From Neelides folsomi (lineage: Eukaryota; Arthropoda; Collembola; Neelipleona; Neelidae), in assembly GCA_034687125.1 (NCBI GenBank), contig JAQGBZ010000024.1, positions 186,001 to 250,000 of the forward strand: a stretch of DNA of 64,000 bases, read 5' to 3'. A program made the translations under genes and the position numbers. Positions 51,301-62,300 of the stretch are shown piece after piece (within the stretch, counting starts at the first letter, position 1; every line of letters begins with the position of its first letter). Under the pieces are notes generated by a model, which was not told the origin of the DNA, ran no database searches, and saw only the letters and a list, made by a program, of their open reading frames with translations.

Positions 51301-53502
51301 ACGTTTCTTTGGATGAGTGTCGTTATTTCCTTTTCCCCACAAAGGGTGGAACGTACAATCACGTGAACAAGAAAATTGGGAAACACGATCAAGCTCCTTT
51401 TGCTTCACCACAAAAGATCTGTATTTCAAGGACCTGCCGACCCGCTCCTGAGCCAAAGAAACCTCCAGAGTTGAGATATCAATTTGACATTAAGCTTCTA
51501 AGCATCGGAGCAAATTGGCAAGCTCCAAAGTACGGCTCCACAGATTTCAATCAGTTGAGCAACAGGCTCGAAAATGACTTTTCCCCTGAACTCAAAAAGA
51601 TTCCTGGATACAGTCGACTTTCACTTGCTGAGATCAAAAAGTAAGCCAATGTTAAATACTTTTTATATCTAAAACTTAATCAAATATGTGAATTTGTCAT
51701 TCTTTATATAAAAATCAATACAAGCTAAATATCATATATTAGGTTATGTAACATTTTGATTTTAGTATGTAGAGTCTTTTGATCAAATCATGAAGGATTT
51801 TGTGATTAAAATCATAATTTTGTTTCAATTTAGGGACGGAGAATCAGCTTTAGCCAAATTAGACCTCATGGTTGAACCCAGGTCTGAAGCTTCTGACCAA
51901 AATCGAGTTGAGCGAGCTTTAAAAGAAACGATCAAAACGGGGAAAGTCGGTGCTTTAAAATTGGACCCAAGTTACCTTGAGTTGAGTTCCCCGTCCCTTG
52001 TGAGCCATGATGATGGAGAAGACAATCAACTTCTCACCTCGGCCTTTGGAGGTCAAAGGCTCTGGATCGTTTTAGGATGCGTGGCAGCACTGATCGTCTT
52101 GGCCCTCCTCCAGGCAGTATTCACTATCTTGAAAACCTCAGGGAGACCTCCGTCTCAAAAGGTATGGAAAATCCGCCCAATAATTTTGCATAATTAACCC
52201 ATCTAACAACCCTCATATCTATTTTATTCATATAGTCAAAATACTTGTAACACGTTCAATTTCTTCAAAACATTACAAAATATATAAATATGTAAATTGA
52301 GTTCCATATAATGATTTATACGACGATTTATATAATATTTACCCCGTATTTTTTAATACAAGTTAAGGAAGGTTTACTACAAATGTCTAATTTCAAATCT
52401 TTGTTGGGTTGAAGGTCGTTCCAAACTGGAATGGAGCTATCTAAAAGTCCCCTACTCTTTCTTCTCCTATTCTTTCAAGTAGATAACAAAAGGGAATAAA
52501 CACATTACATCTCAGGTTGACTTTGACTCTCTTTATATGTATAGTAAACTGCACACCTATTAAATAGTATTAAACCTCAATCCAACGAACATGTTTTCTC
52601 GTTGGATAAATACACAAACACATCTTTGTTGACCTTCAAAGCCTTTTCTCACTCAATACTCAAATGATTAGCCTATCGAGCCAATAAATCCACGCAAAAA
52701 TTTTTTCACCTTCTGTCTCACTTTTCCTTTTTTTTCTCATCATGATCACTCGTTTATTTAATGTTGAATATATGCTGCCAATGAATATGTTATCCATTAT
52801 TGTATACTCGTTTCTGTCCACATGTCACCACTTCAAGGAATGCAATTTACACGTTAATGCACTTTGAGAGTGAAAGTGTATTAAGGAATTTATGATATGA
52901 ACAAATGCATGTTTTGGACATTTGCAAATTGCTTTATGACAATCATTGCATTTTTGATTACATTCATATAAACCAATTTTTCTTATCATGTCATAATAAT
53001 AAAAAAGCTTTAAATTTGCAATCGCCACTTCAATTTGGAGCAGAATATTAAATTGTATTTTTTCTCTCAGGGTTCTCCATCAAGTGGGTCAGGGATGGCA
53101 TGGCGAGATTATTCGGAAACGAATTACGGGTATGATGCCTACGATGAAAAACATCCAAATGCCATGCCGTTGACGACGAATCCAAATCACCACGGCGGCC
53201 ATCACCATCCTCAACATCTTCAAAATAATAGTCATCCGAGCGGGAGCAGCCATCAACCTCATCACAATGGACACTCGATGTCTACAAATTACAGCAGCAG
53301 CAAGAGTCAGGCGGTAAATCCGCCCGCTTATGTTTCCCTCCCTCGCCCTCAGTCCCAACCTCCCCGCCATCATGAGAATGGCGGGAGCCAATCGAGTTCC
53401 CGCGGACAGCAGAGCCATAATTCCGATTTCTATTTTATGCCTTCACAGAGGAAGTATTCCGGAGAAGTGGTTCGAGTCTACGTCGACCATAATAAACGAT
53501 GA
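31504..53502 (+). CDS. Type I membrane protein: BIM1/X325-like domain, EGF, two DOMON, SEA, TM, PPxY tail (1191 aa)
   Basis: Twelve coding exons: 31504-31699, 38723-38793, 40168-40265, 48244-48446, 48651-49098, 49263-49747, 49985-50130, 50234-50660, 50780-51093, 51213-51640, 51834-52161, 53071-53502. All join in phase. Order: signal peptide (1-35); putative copper domain (36-165); two EGF-like units (about 174-240); DOMON 1 (about 260-690, split by an acidic linker at 340-549); DOMON 2 (about 707-866); SEA-like domain (about 885-990); transmembrane helix 1015-1038; cytoplasmic tail to 1191 with PPAY at 1132-1135. DOMON domains bind heme or sugars in other proteins; no enzyme module such as a copper type II monooxygenase or b561 follows here. 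It is probably a cell-surface or shed extracellular protein with a redox, matrix or metal role, which is inference. The start is the first ATG directly before the signal peptide. The architecture resembles an arthropod protein family I remember only as uncharacterised. Confidence 0.85.
31700..38722 (+). other. DOMON-gene intron 1 (7 kb)
   Basis: AT-rich intron. It contains a pyrimidine-rich stretch at about 32500-32575 and a triplicated TAATAAG run at about 31853-31870. No nested gene was recognised; open frames at 32266-32454, 34181-34378 and 35477-35758 look like chance. Confidence 0.5.
39879..39901. repeat. Perfect short palindrome in DOMON-gene intron 2
   Basis: TGTTCCCAA, a 5-nt loop, then TTGGGAACA. 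Nine perfect base pairs. No associated element was recognised. Confidence 0.5.
42489..42635 (+). repeat. Degenerate tandem repeat, unit about AAAGSATCKAA plus spacer
   Basis: About nine imperfect repeats of AGCATCGAA / AGCATCTAA / AGGATCTAA / AGGATCGAC / GGGTCGATT, spaced roughly 13-19 nt apart and sometimes wider. The spacing is irregular and the spacers are A-rich. There is no coding potential. Confidence 0.6.
43000..43640. repeat. Diverged dispersed repeat region
   Basis: Related phrases recur: GACGGGTAAACTGACTGAAC (43208-43227), GGCGGGTGATCTGACTGAA (about 43370), TACGGGTGACTCAATGG and TACGGGTGATCGGCTC (43564-43632), with ACTCAATGG also near 43043. Composition is less AT-rich than the flanks. 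This looks like an old, decayed repeat or tandem array of a longer unit; I cannot define exact borders. Confidence 0.4.
48401..48776 (+). CDS. DOMON-gene exons 4-5: EGF-like repeats
   Basis: Two adjacent Cys-rich units. The first is NCMGKGRSIAGRCICNKG continuing to FSGSRCQYEDEC. The second has C-x5-C-x5-C-x12-C-x1-C-x8-C spacing, ending GFHGVKCNK. The exon junction falls inside the first unit in phase 1. EGF-like units usually act in extracellular adhesion or spacing. Confidence 0.75.
48828..50660 (+). CDS. DOMON-gene exons 5-8: DOMON 1, split by an acidic/His-rich linker
   Basis: First half: MTLYYRIIPAS, EIEFVLITDGTSYSAIGWRP (residues about 267-302). Second half: FHAMDCIDLIMGGARDNL, YYTRDRSTPRLDSFWGG, AAGWERDGKTTLIFRRK (about 555-630). 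Exons 6 and 7 (49263-49747, 49985-50130) insert about 210 residues between the halves. These are Glu-Pro-type acidic repeats, a furin-like RIKR site at 471-474, and a His/Asp cluster just after it (residues 478-495). Both linker exons could be removed only together to keep phase, since they start in phase 2 and end in phase 0. Confidence 0.75.
50780..51640 (+). CDS. DOMON-gene exons 9-10: DOMON 2 and start of SEA-like domain
   Basis: DOMON 2 shows the standard pattern: YSATWRYYPDIDSVKFSIE, WTGIGFSNSPNMRNTDAIL, GWVTAAGQYFLMDVYM, then DISNMTGKYEDGVVKISFLR. Flanking cysteines (CEAGW, CTYSATW, CRYFLF, CISRTC) probably pair. A proline-rich spacer (RPAPEPKKPPE) follows. A SEA-like fold begins with YQFDIKLLSIGANW and is completed in exon 11. 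No GSVVV-type autocleavage site is visible. Confidence 0.75.
53071..53502 (+). CDS. DOMON-gene last exon: cytoplasmic tail
   Basis: 144-residue His-, Ser-, Asn- and Pro-rich tail with HHGGHHHPQH, NPPAYVSLPRP (a PPxY motif of the type bound by WW-domain proteins such as Nedd4-like ligases) and a more ordered end, KYSGEVVRVYVDHNKR, before the stop. It joins exon 11 in phase 0 just after the transmembrane helix. Confidence 0.8.
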   Translation, partial: GSPSSGSGMAWRDYSETNYGYDAYDEKHPNAMPLTTNPNHHGGHHHPQHLQNNSHPSGSSHQPHHNGHSMSTNYSSSKSQAVNPPAYVSLPRPQSQPPRHHENGGSQSSSRGQQSHNSDFYFMPSQRKYSGEVVRVYVDHNKR

Positions 53503-55083
53503 TTTCCTTCAATCCTTATTAATTCTTAAGAGTTTTCATATTGTACATTATACATAGATCTAAAGTAAATATCTCAGTCTGTTAGCCCTAAGAAAAATTA
53601 ATATTATCATTATATATTATGTATTATAATTATAATATAAGTTTTACACCCAGAGACTCATTAATTATATACAAATAAATTTTATTATATTAACAATTGA
53701 CATTATATAAATAAAAATATTGTTTAGTCATTATAATATTTGTTCAGTTCATTTATTTTGAATCAAAAATTTTTCATTTTTCATCATCATTCATGTAACG
53801 TATTGAGCTTGTGTATCATATCTATCGAGCATGGTTCCATGGTTCCATATTATTATGCAAATAAAAAAGTTTATTTAAGCATTTTTAATTTCTAAATATT
53901 TTCCGTTTTTATTCATCTGATATTGTTTTGTTCGTCAAATTAGTATATTAGATACATAATTAGATTATTAGTACTTCACTAACATGGACTATAAATCTGA
54001 ATTAATTATTTAACATTAGCCAGCAAATTAATACTATACTAAATAGCAATAACAAATCTTAATGAGAAATAAATGTAAAATTAGTATGTACACTTATTAG
54101 TTAACAGATATACTACAAATACTATATAATAGGATTATAAACTAATATATTTACTATATACAAATTCACAATAATATAGGATCGGTAATTGAGCAACGAT
54201 TAAGAAAACAATAAGATCATTTTGTTAACTCAAATTGAAAATTAGTCTAAGAATGGAAAGAAATTAACGTTTATGTTACATACCGGTATATTGTATGAAA
54301 CATTTGAATAATTGAATTCAAATGAATATATGATGCAAGATGAAATTCATTTCATCGATTTCACGATTAATTTTTGGTTAACAATATGATCAATCATTTT
54401 AAAAGTCGTCAAAATTAAAGTATGCGCCAACAGAATTAGATTAACTTATTTATTATAACGATTAATTATTGTTTTTATACATTTATTTTTATCATCTAGT
54501 AATTTAATAAACTACCTTAATCAGACTAACAAAGTACGGTAATTTTCGAAATAGTTGTTGATTGAATCTTATATTAACTATGCACAATTTAAAGCGATTT
54601 ATTTTAGGTAAATATCATAAATACAACCGAAGAGATTTACAGGTGAATAATAAGTAGACATTTAAACATTAACTTTTTCTTTAATAAAATAAAACTAAAT
54701 AATATATTTACATAACATTTGTTCTCTGTCATAAATTCATATTAAACTATTTATCTATCTACTCCTATAACTTTTACATACTTTACTATAATATGTAATA
54801 TTATTTCCTTACAATACAATTAGTACATTCACATTTTAACATTACAAAGTCACATTTAAACTTAAATTGTGACGTCTACTCATAAAACTATAAATATACA
54901 TACAGAGATTGTCCCCAAACTTCATAAAATATCAAATAGCTAATACAGTAAATTGAGATTTACGTTTTGCTAATGAAAAAGCTAAAAAGAACTACAAAGA
55001 GTATTTCGATTTCGATTCTATTCAAACTTACAATTTATAAGTGAAAATAATATTCATGTTTATTATTAAACTATTTATTAAAC
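53503..55083. other. Short AT-rich gap between convergent 3' ends
   Basis: No coding signal. AATAAA motifs lie at about 53674 (plus, about 170 nt past the DOMON-gene stop) and at 55079-55074 (minus, just past the FASN stop). Either may serve as a poly(A) signal. Confidence 0.5.
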
Positions 55084-56360
55084 TCATAATTTGTTGATAA
55101 CTTGAGCTACTCTGTCGACCGCTGGTTCGTCAATGAAAGATCGATGGTTTCCTTCAACTCCAAAGATTTCAACTTTTTGTTTACACACCTGAAATTCAAT
55201 TAATCAGCCCATTTATCACCATTCTCCAAACAAATATTAATCGTTTAATAAAAAAACCATTAATGCTAATGATTGAGATTAAATTAATAGTGGAAATTGT
55301 ACCTGTGATAAACTGTAATCTTCTCCTAATGAATGACATGATCTATTGTCAAGGGCTTTGATGAGAATGGCTCTTCCGTGGAATTGGTGAGTTGGGTTGT
55401 AAATGTCAACGGCAAGAAGTTTCCTATAAAATGAGAGAGCTGCGTCTTCAATGTCTTCTAAATTGACAGAGGTGAGGACAGGGGCGAGGAGTTGAGCAGT
55501 TTTCGCTACTTTCCCTTCAATGGTGGGAATCTTCATAAGCTCAGCTCGGACCTGGTTAAATTAAATTATATTTATTTAAAAAATAAGGATTAAATATGAA
55601 ATTGATAGATTCATTTTCGCTCACAAGCCATTAATTGTACTTTTGTAATGATCTAACTTTAAGTAAGATTAGCAATTTAATATAAAAATTTACTTTAAGA
55701 TATTCAAAAGAAAGGAACTGCATGAGGAACGTGCACATGGCGTCACAGAAGTTCTCATCCGTTGTGTCATTTCCTTCGTTCCTCTTCTGTCTCTTGTATT
55801 CCTCTGTTTGAGCACTCACGTATTTATGAGATCCATCAAGGAAGATCAGATTCTTTACCTGTTAAATTAATTATCATCAGTGAAACCATTATTCATTAAA
55901 ATGCCAAGATTCACTTGTTCATTAAAATTATTAAATTACTTGATTTTTAGATTCTTTCTCCAATTGGATGGCAATTTCAAGAGCAATTGTGCATCCATAC
56001 GAGTAACCAGCAATGTTAAATGGTCCATTTGGTCTAACTGTCTTAATATGCTAAAAAGGAAATAAAAAAGTAATAATTAATAACTTAAAATGCTTAAACA
56101 TTTGTATTTCTCAACCAGAGAGCTAATTTATTATAATTAGTTATTATAAGAATTAAATATTTATTTACCTGGATGTAATATGCCGCAAGAGATTCCACAC
56201 TCTCCAAATCAGCTTCCCGGATACATTGGAGTCCATAAACAGTATAATCTAATTTCTTTGCGAGTTTCTCCAATGAAAGCGTAACACCTTCAATTGGATG
56301 AACGACAAAGATCGGGTCTCGGGTGGATTTCTTTGGTTCGTTCAATTTGACCAGACATTG
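55084..56360 (-). CDS. FASN: FASN thioesterase (TE) domain, last exons
   Basis: Releases the finished acyl chain, usually palmitate. [19 protein letters not shown] opens the fold. The nucleophile Ser is in [17 protein letters not shown] (exon 56050-55940). The catalytic His is in [14 protein letters not shown] in the last exon, just before the stop TGA at 55086-55084. Confidence 0.93.
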
Positions 56361-59300
56361 TTTAGGCATCAGCTCATTACTAAACAATTTAATTTGATTT
56401 GATTCTTCCGACATGTCAATGAAGTCCGAGAGCGGAGTTTCTCCTCCTGACCCACGACGACTTTGTGGCCCTCTTGGACTCATCGCAGCATCTGCATCGC
56501 CCTCACCTTCATCAATTTCCTTAAGTCGGGCAAGGGTCAATTGGCGGATTTCTTGCATTGAGAGAACAAGGTCGAAATCTCTCTCCAATGCCTGTTTCAC
56601 TTCAACTCCCATAAGAGAATCCATTCCAAGTTCGGCAAGATTCGCCGTCGCATTCACCTTTGACACGTCCTTCATTCCCAGAATGTGAGCGATCGAATTA
56701 ACAAGCGAAACTTTTTTCCCGCCTCCTTCTTTCCTTCCACCTGATTTATCCGCAAGGACCATTGAAGCCACAGTTGGTTTGGCTTGTTGAAGGAACATGT
56801 CCAAGGCAGCAAGACATGATGGGATTCTTTGTGGTAAAGTTCCACCAACGACTGTTTCATTTCCTCCCATATGATCCGACACAACTCCAACATCCCCAAT
56901 AGCTCCCCATTGGATGGCCAATGCAGGGAGTTTGGCCTTCTTTCTCAATTCGCAAATTCTCTCCATGGCAGAATTAGCCAATCCGTAATTGGACTGTCCT
57001 GCATTTCCCCTCCCGCATGACACAGATGAGAAAATGATAAAGTGGTCCAGGGTTGGGCAAATCTTTCGAGAAACTTCATCCAAATTCTCTGTTCCGGTGA
57101 TCTTTGGCGTAGCGACAGCACAGAAATTCTCCTCCGTTTGATTCTCAATAAATCCGTCTTTAAGGACCATGGCGAGATTGAAGATTCCTCCAATAGGAGC
57201 CAATTTGTTGACTTGGTCTAAAAGAGCTCGAGCTCCGGTCATCGTTGTCACATCAGCCTTTGGTGTCTCAACAGTATGTCCTTGTTCTCTCCACCTTCGG
57301 ACACAAAGGTCTTGATATCCCGTGGTGATTCCTGACCTCGAGACCAAAACAAGCTTTGTGGCTCCTCTTTCGGTCAACCAACCCGCAAGTTCAAGACCGA
57401 ATCCTCCCAAACCTCCAATAATCACGTAGGACTTGTCCGGATCGAAATAAGTTCTTGGCAAGGCTTTCACCAATTTCTTTCCAGTTTCATTCTCATCCCT
57501 GATTTTCAACAAAACCTTTCCGACATGTTTACCCGAGGCCATGAATCGGAAAGCTTCTTCGATCTGATCATCAGAGAAGACAGTCCTGGGCAATGGGGTC
57601 ACAGCTCCACTGGCAATTCCATCCGACACGAGTTGAACCACACGTCTCTTTTCTTCCGAGTCTTGGTCGAACAAAGCGTCAAGAAGGATTCCATGGAACG
57701 TTGTGTTCCTCAAGAACAAAGACATTCCCAATGGAGAGTTATTGGACAAATCGTATTTTCCAATTTCCAAAAACCGTCCATGAGTCGCCACGCATCGGAT
57801 AGACGCTTGGAGTTTCTCTTCAGCAAGTGAGTTAAGAACAATGTCAACTCCACGTCCGTTCGTCTTCTCCATCACATGTTGTTCAAAAGAAGTGTCGCGA
57901 GAATTGGCAAAGCAATCTTCATCCATTGCAGGAAATCGTGATTTGAGAAGTTCTTTCTTGTCGTTTGATCCAATCGTTGTGAAAACTCTGCAACCCATTG
58001 AAAGAGCAATAGCAATTGCTGCTTGTCCAACACCTCCCGATCCCGAATGGATTAAGACCGATTCTCCCGACTTGAGTTTCCCTCTTACTATGAGAGCATA
58101 ATAAGCAGTGGCATAACAAACCGGAACTGTCGCAGCTTCTTCCAGCGTCCATTGTTCAGGAACTTCCCACATAAAAGTAGTATCGGCCAAAACAGTGGTC
58201 GCTAAACCTCGCGCAGCTACCAAACCCATAACTCGCTTTCCGGCTTTGTTCTTCCCGGCGAATTCAAGACCCAAGACGCAATCTTGCATGGCCAAATTTC
58301 CAGGTAAAGCATCTGGTGGAAGTTTGCCAGTGGCCAACATGATGTCTCGGAAATTAAGTGGAGCATAATGGACAGTGCAAAGTTCCTCAGTTGAGGGTTT
58401 GGGCGAAGGCTTGTGGTATTTTAAAGGTCCTTCGATCCATCTCAAACTTGACAAATCACCTCGCATTTGGGTATTAATATAAGCGTGTTCGATATCGACC
58501 ATTGGGGACTCACCGCTTTCTTTTAGTGGAAAATGACGAAGAGATCCCAATGACTTCCCTTCGAACACATTCATCAACATGTCATTGTCGAGGATCTTCT
58601 GGAGCAGAGGATCGGGTTTGTCAAAATTGAGGGCTGAAATTCCGGGCTTTTCTGTATTTGGACAGAAGATGCATCGGATGTTTTGGCCACCGGGTTCTTG
58701 TTTTAAGCAATTGACCAATCCGACAATACCGGAGGTTGGGACTGATTGGCTCAAAAGGTAAATGAGGGGAGATTCTGGATTTTGAGACGCGTTGGCCATG
58801 GCGGCTTTCAGCTCGTCGAGCCATGAGAATTGATTATTGTCAACAGTCAGTGTAATGGCGGATTTGATCGGTGCTTGGGGTCGTTTCCTGTAAAGGAAAA
58901 ATTCTCGTTCGGCTGATAGTTTGTGTGCGACGAGATTCAAAGTCTGGATTAGGTCTGGGACTTTCCCGGTTGGGATCCGATGGAGTAGGATGAACCCATT
59001 GTCTTTTAATGGACCCTCCACTTGTTTAAAAAACTTCTCATTGTTAATAACAGCTAAATGAATTCCATTCTCCGGGGTGAGTTTTTCTAAAGCATCCTTT
59101 GTAACTCCTTTAATTCCAACTTTCTCTAATTCGGCCAAATGGGGAGTTTCGGACTTGAGGGTCATTACAGTCACGTCGTCTTGGTACATTGGCTGTGAGA
59201 GCGTAATGTCGTGAACGGCTACAGCGAGACTTTCTTCAACCTTGTCGGTGATTTCTGCGACTTTAAGACGAAGAGTTGGAGTATTTTCAATCACGAGGTC

Positions 59301-62300
59301 AATGAGGGTTCGGAGAGCCTTTTCTTTGGGTGAATTTACGACTTCGGCATTGCTCTTATCGTCGAAATAGGGCGTGAAGGAATATTCTTCCAACTTTGGA
59401 GCAGCTTGGGTTCCTTGTCTTCGTGGGGCGAGGGACGCTTTCAATCCGCGCATTTCAACACCGTGGCATTTAACGACGTTTAAGTTCTTGTATTTGAAAA
59501 CGGGCATTCCTTCAGTTTGGACGATTGAGTTGTTGAGGACGAAGTCGCGGAGGACTTGTGGGTCGATGATGGCTTGTTGGAGGCGTGTTGGAAGATATAG
59601 CCCTCGGTTTGGTTGACTTAAAATTGTAAATTGGAGCATTGTGTCCAAGAAGCTCACCCAATTTTCTTCCCATGCGAGTTTGGCCCAATTTCCTATATTC
59701 AAATTTTAAAATATGATAATGATCCATAATGACTCATTTGCCTATTATTTCTTGTTTGAATAATGTATTAAAACTACTGATATCATTTTTTGCATTTCTA
59801 GATAAATCCATCTTAAAAATTTATTAATATCGATCGTTAACTCCAAAAATATCAATAATCTTATATAAAAACTATGCATATTCTGAAAGTTCGTTAAATT
59901 CTCTACAAATTATATCAAGCATGAGTTCTTGTAAACCCAAATATGAAAATTCTACAATATAATGAATGAAACTCATAAAGCTATTTAATATTTAAAAGAG
60001 AAGACGTAAACAAACTATACAATAAATAGTCAATAAAAACAATTATTGTATTTTAATTAAAAATAAAATTTGCCTAATAAAAGAAATAATTGTACCTAAA
60101 TTGTCGGCCTTTTTAATTCCTCTGAATAATCCATAATAATCGTATCCTCTGAGACGAAGCTCTTTGTAGACATCAGAAGTGTTCATTGGAATGAACTTGG
60201 GCGTCAATGGAATTTCCATCTGCTTGAGTTGGAGAAGTTCTTTGCTTGGCTCTTCAGGTGTGCGAATGTAGCCAGAAACGGCCACTGAACCTCCTTCAAT
60301 CACTTCGAATTCTCCAGTTCCTTCAAGGATGTTAATGGCGAATTTGGTGCCTCCTTCCTTCTGCATAATTGTCGCCCGTTGAAAACTCACATTTTCAAAG
60401 ACGATTGGCAATTGGTCATAAGTTGTTCCGCGGAGTTTGGCAAAAGTCTTCCAGACCAAGAACATGTAACCAGTAGCTGGGAAAATAATTCTTCCGTCGA
60501 TTGTGTGACCTTCCAAATAAGCGTCAGTTTCGCTGGCAAGTGACACTTCAACAACGCTCTGTCCAGAAGTCGAAGATCCTTGGCCGAACGTGGCAACGTC
60601 CCATGCAACAGAATGATCCCATCGGACGAGTGGACTGATCAATGGAGTTTGGATCGAGACGGGGAAATCAATTTTCTTGTACAACTTCGCCACTCGTGGG
60701 TTGATTCCAGCCATGTAAATCTTTCCAATGGTGGTGAGGAAGAAAATGGCGTTGTCTGGAGCGCTGCGGCTCATAAGCCCAACATTCACTGCTTTGGATG
60801 AGAGGGAACGTTTGAGAATCGCTTGGAGGAGACAATGAGGAGCAATTTCAATAACAAGAGCATTTTCTGGAATATGAGCCAAAGCCTAGAAAAATTAAAT
60901 AAATTAAAAATTAGTTAATTGTTTAACAAATAGCATTAGCAAGTGAAAAGTTATAAAAATATAAAGTAATACATTCTATAATACATTGTATTTGAATTTA
61001 ATCTTGTGGATTTAACTCAAGTCATACTTATTTATGTTAGATTATAAATAAATATTCGAAAAATTTGCGCGATATCATATTTGGGCATTAACGCATAGAG
61101 ATTTAGAATAATGGGGGTTTAATTATAGATGTTTTTTACCTCTTGGAAAAGGACTGGCGAGAGGAGATTGTTTACATGATAGGCCGTAGAGCACAATTTT
61201 GCCAAGTTTGAGTCCCAAGATGCTTCAGGAATGGAAGATGAAATCCACCTTGGCGACCTTGGCTTTGGGCTTTTAATGAATTGGTCAAGAGCTTCGCGGA
61301 GCTTGGGGCCAACGTCTGCAATATATTTGCTATGGAAAGCTTGGCCGGATGACTTCACTTCCTTCGCAAAAATTCCCTCCTCCTTCAATTTTTCCACAAA
61401 CTTCTTGATGGAAGCAGCCGGGCCAGAGACGCTCACTGAGTCCTTCGCATTGTGACAAGCGGGGAAGATGTCATCAGGACAGCGGGCTTTGGCTTCTTCC
61501 CATGTAAGTCCGATAGCGGCCATGGCACCAGGTGGAAGTTTGGATTCAAGAATGGCTTTTCCTCTTGAGTAGGCCGCCATCACGGTTTGTTCCGCCGTGA
61601 AGCATCCGTCAGCATAAGCACAACCCAGTTCTCCTACCGAATGGCCAACAATCCCATCAGGGACGATTCCCATAGAGCTCAAGAGATCAACAAGAGCTAC
61701 TTGAATAGCCGCAATTGAAACAAAAGCTTTGAGAACATTTTCAAATGTTTCCTCGCTCCCGTTCATGAGGATGTCAAAAAGGTCGATGTCGAAGGGCTTA
61801 AGGACCAGAGCCGATTTTTTTAATGAATTTGAAAATGTTTCAAATTGGAGGAGATCTCGGCCCATTCCGCTCCATTGGCTCCCCATTCCGGAGAAAATGA
61901 ACCAGACTGGGGGCTTATCTGGAGAAGTGATAGGAACAACGTCGTTCTCCGTCTTGTCCCCGTTTTGAATTAAGTAGCCGCGAAAGTGATGGCCTGTAAT
62001 GTCATTCTGGGCAATTTCATGGAGCAACCCATTGAGCTCATCATCTTTGGGCTTTTGTGAGAGTTGGGTGACGATTTCCTCGACGGCTTCTTTGGTTCGG
62101 CCAGAGAGCGGAATAATGACCGGGGTTGAGTCGTTCAATTTCCCTTCGACCTTCTGCTTAGGATTCGATTCTAAGATGACGTGAACGTTGGCTCCGCCAA
62201 ATCCAAAAGAGTTAATTCCGACAATTCCTCCTTCCCAAGGATAATTTTCACTCACAACCTATAAATGATGCAATTTGTTAAAATGCTTTAATTGGCACAT

